Under the pieces are notes generated by a model. The model worked only from the letters and a program-made list of their open reading frames with translations, was not told where the DNA came from and ran no database searches. The position numbers and the translations under genes were made by a program. Positions 51,187-51,471 of a stretch of 51,471 bases of DNA are shown here, piece by piece. This DNA is from Bacteroidota bacterium (GTDB taxonomy: Bacteria; Bacteroidota; Bacteroidia; Palsa-965), in contig PLXK01000145.1 of assembly GCA_003151415.1 (NCBI GenBank), positions 40,825 to 92,295 of the forward strand, in the 5' to 3' direction. Within the stretch, counting starts at the first letter, position 1. The number at the start of each line of letters is the position of its first letter.

Positions 51187-51471
51187 TCAATTTAGCGCAC
51201 CGGTTTTGGTAATCATCGGTGTATCGGTCTGTTTACCTCCGGAAATTGGCTTTTCGCTCTCAGAAAAAAGACTTTCCGTTTCAGCGCCAATCTTCTCGCA
51301 TACAAAGAGTTTTGTTTCCTGAAAAAGTTCCTTCCATTCTTGAAAGGAAACGTTCGATCCTGCCAAAGAAAGAGCTGAGCCTGAATGAATAAGATTTATT
51401 TCTTCAGCAGAAAAGAAGGTTTTTGATGACAGAGGAATGCTTTCCAGAAAGATGATTTTGGATTCGGCTGA
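51187..51471 (-). CDS. 3' end of an unrecognised minus-strand gene (5' beyond window)
   Basis: On the minus strand one frame runs 94 codons from the right edge to a TGA at 51187-51189 with no stop. It reads like real protein: AESKIIFLESIPLSSKTFFS, then AEEINLIHSGSALSLAGSNV, FQEWKELFQETKLFVCEKIG and a polar tail ending KTGALN. There is no start codon inside the visible part that fits, so the gene continues outside. No domain recognised. It converges on the GT-C-like gene with 97 bases between stops. Confidence 0.55.
   Translation of the reverse strand, partial: SAESKIIFLESIPLSSKTFFSAEEINLIHSGSALSLAGSNVSFQEWKELFQETKLFVCEKIGAETESLFSESEKPISGGKQTDTPMITKTGALN

Overview
The window comes from a member of the Bacteroidota, probably a free-living gliding-type or Chitinophaga/Sphingobacteria-like lineage. 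The evidence is a TonB-dependent receptor with a carboxypeptidase-regulatory-like N-terminus, proteins ending in type A and type B (CHU_C) type IX secretion (T9SS) sorting domains, SprB repeats, a LytS-type kinase with a Reg_prop propeller, two DUF2911 proteins, and promoters of the Bacteroidota form TTG-N19-TAnnTTTG. No RNA genes, CRISPR arrays, insertion sequences or phage genes were seen.

Layout. 1-3.6 kb: the 3' part of a TonB-dependent receptor, then a small T9SS type A cargo protein behind a strong hairpin. 3.7-16 kb: two giant T9SS type B adhesins built from SprB/PKD/Ig-like modules. They flank a nucleoside salvage group (concentrative nucleoside transporter, cytidine deaminase, e(P4)-type phosphatase) and a cold-shock protein. 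16.5-25.3 kb: a compact ten-gene minus-strand operon for an unusual surface sugar. It encodes a GT-B-like transferase, an SpsF-like cytidylyltransferase, a two-subunit transketolase, a class III aminotransferase, an SDR, a KdsC-like phosphatase, a NeuB-like synthase lacking the SAF domain, a fatty-acid-hydroxylase/sterol-desaturase family enzyme and an SMR-type membrane protein. 25.4-28 kb: two convergent Omp85-family barrels without POTRA domains. 28-35.6 kb: small conserved genes, a GNAT acetyltransferase, an outer-membrane barrel, a LytS/LytTR two-component pair and a DUF2911/TPR protein. 35.9-42.6 kb: a PIG-L deacetylase, a 38-residue membrane peptide and a sodium:solute symporter (likely one operon), then a TPR-like secreted protein, an ECF sigma factor and a probable membrane anti-sigma. 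42.6-47.2 kb (minus): a second DUF2911 protein, an RluF-type pseudouridine synthase and three tandem paralogous outer-membrane barrels. 47.5-51.5 kb: a double universal stress protein, an AI-2E/PerM-family permease, a GT-C-like membrane protein, and the 3' end of an unrecognised minus-strand gene running off the edge.

How they fit together: much of the window serves the cell surface (T9SS adhesins, barrels, a glycan operon, TonB import). Three results deserve attention. The sugar operon combines nonulosonic-acid enzymes with a split transketolase and an aminotransferase. A perfect 18-bp inverted repeat lies inside the ECF sigma gene. Six in-register 234-bp repeats lie in the first adhesin. 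All functional statements are homology-by-eye; nothing was searched or computed beyond reading the sequence.
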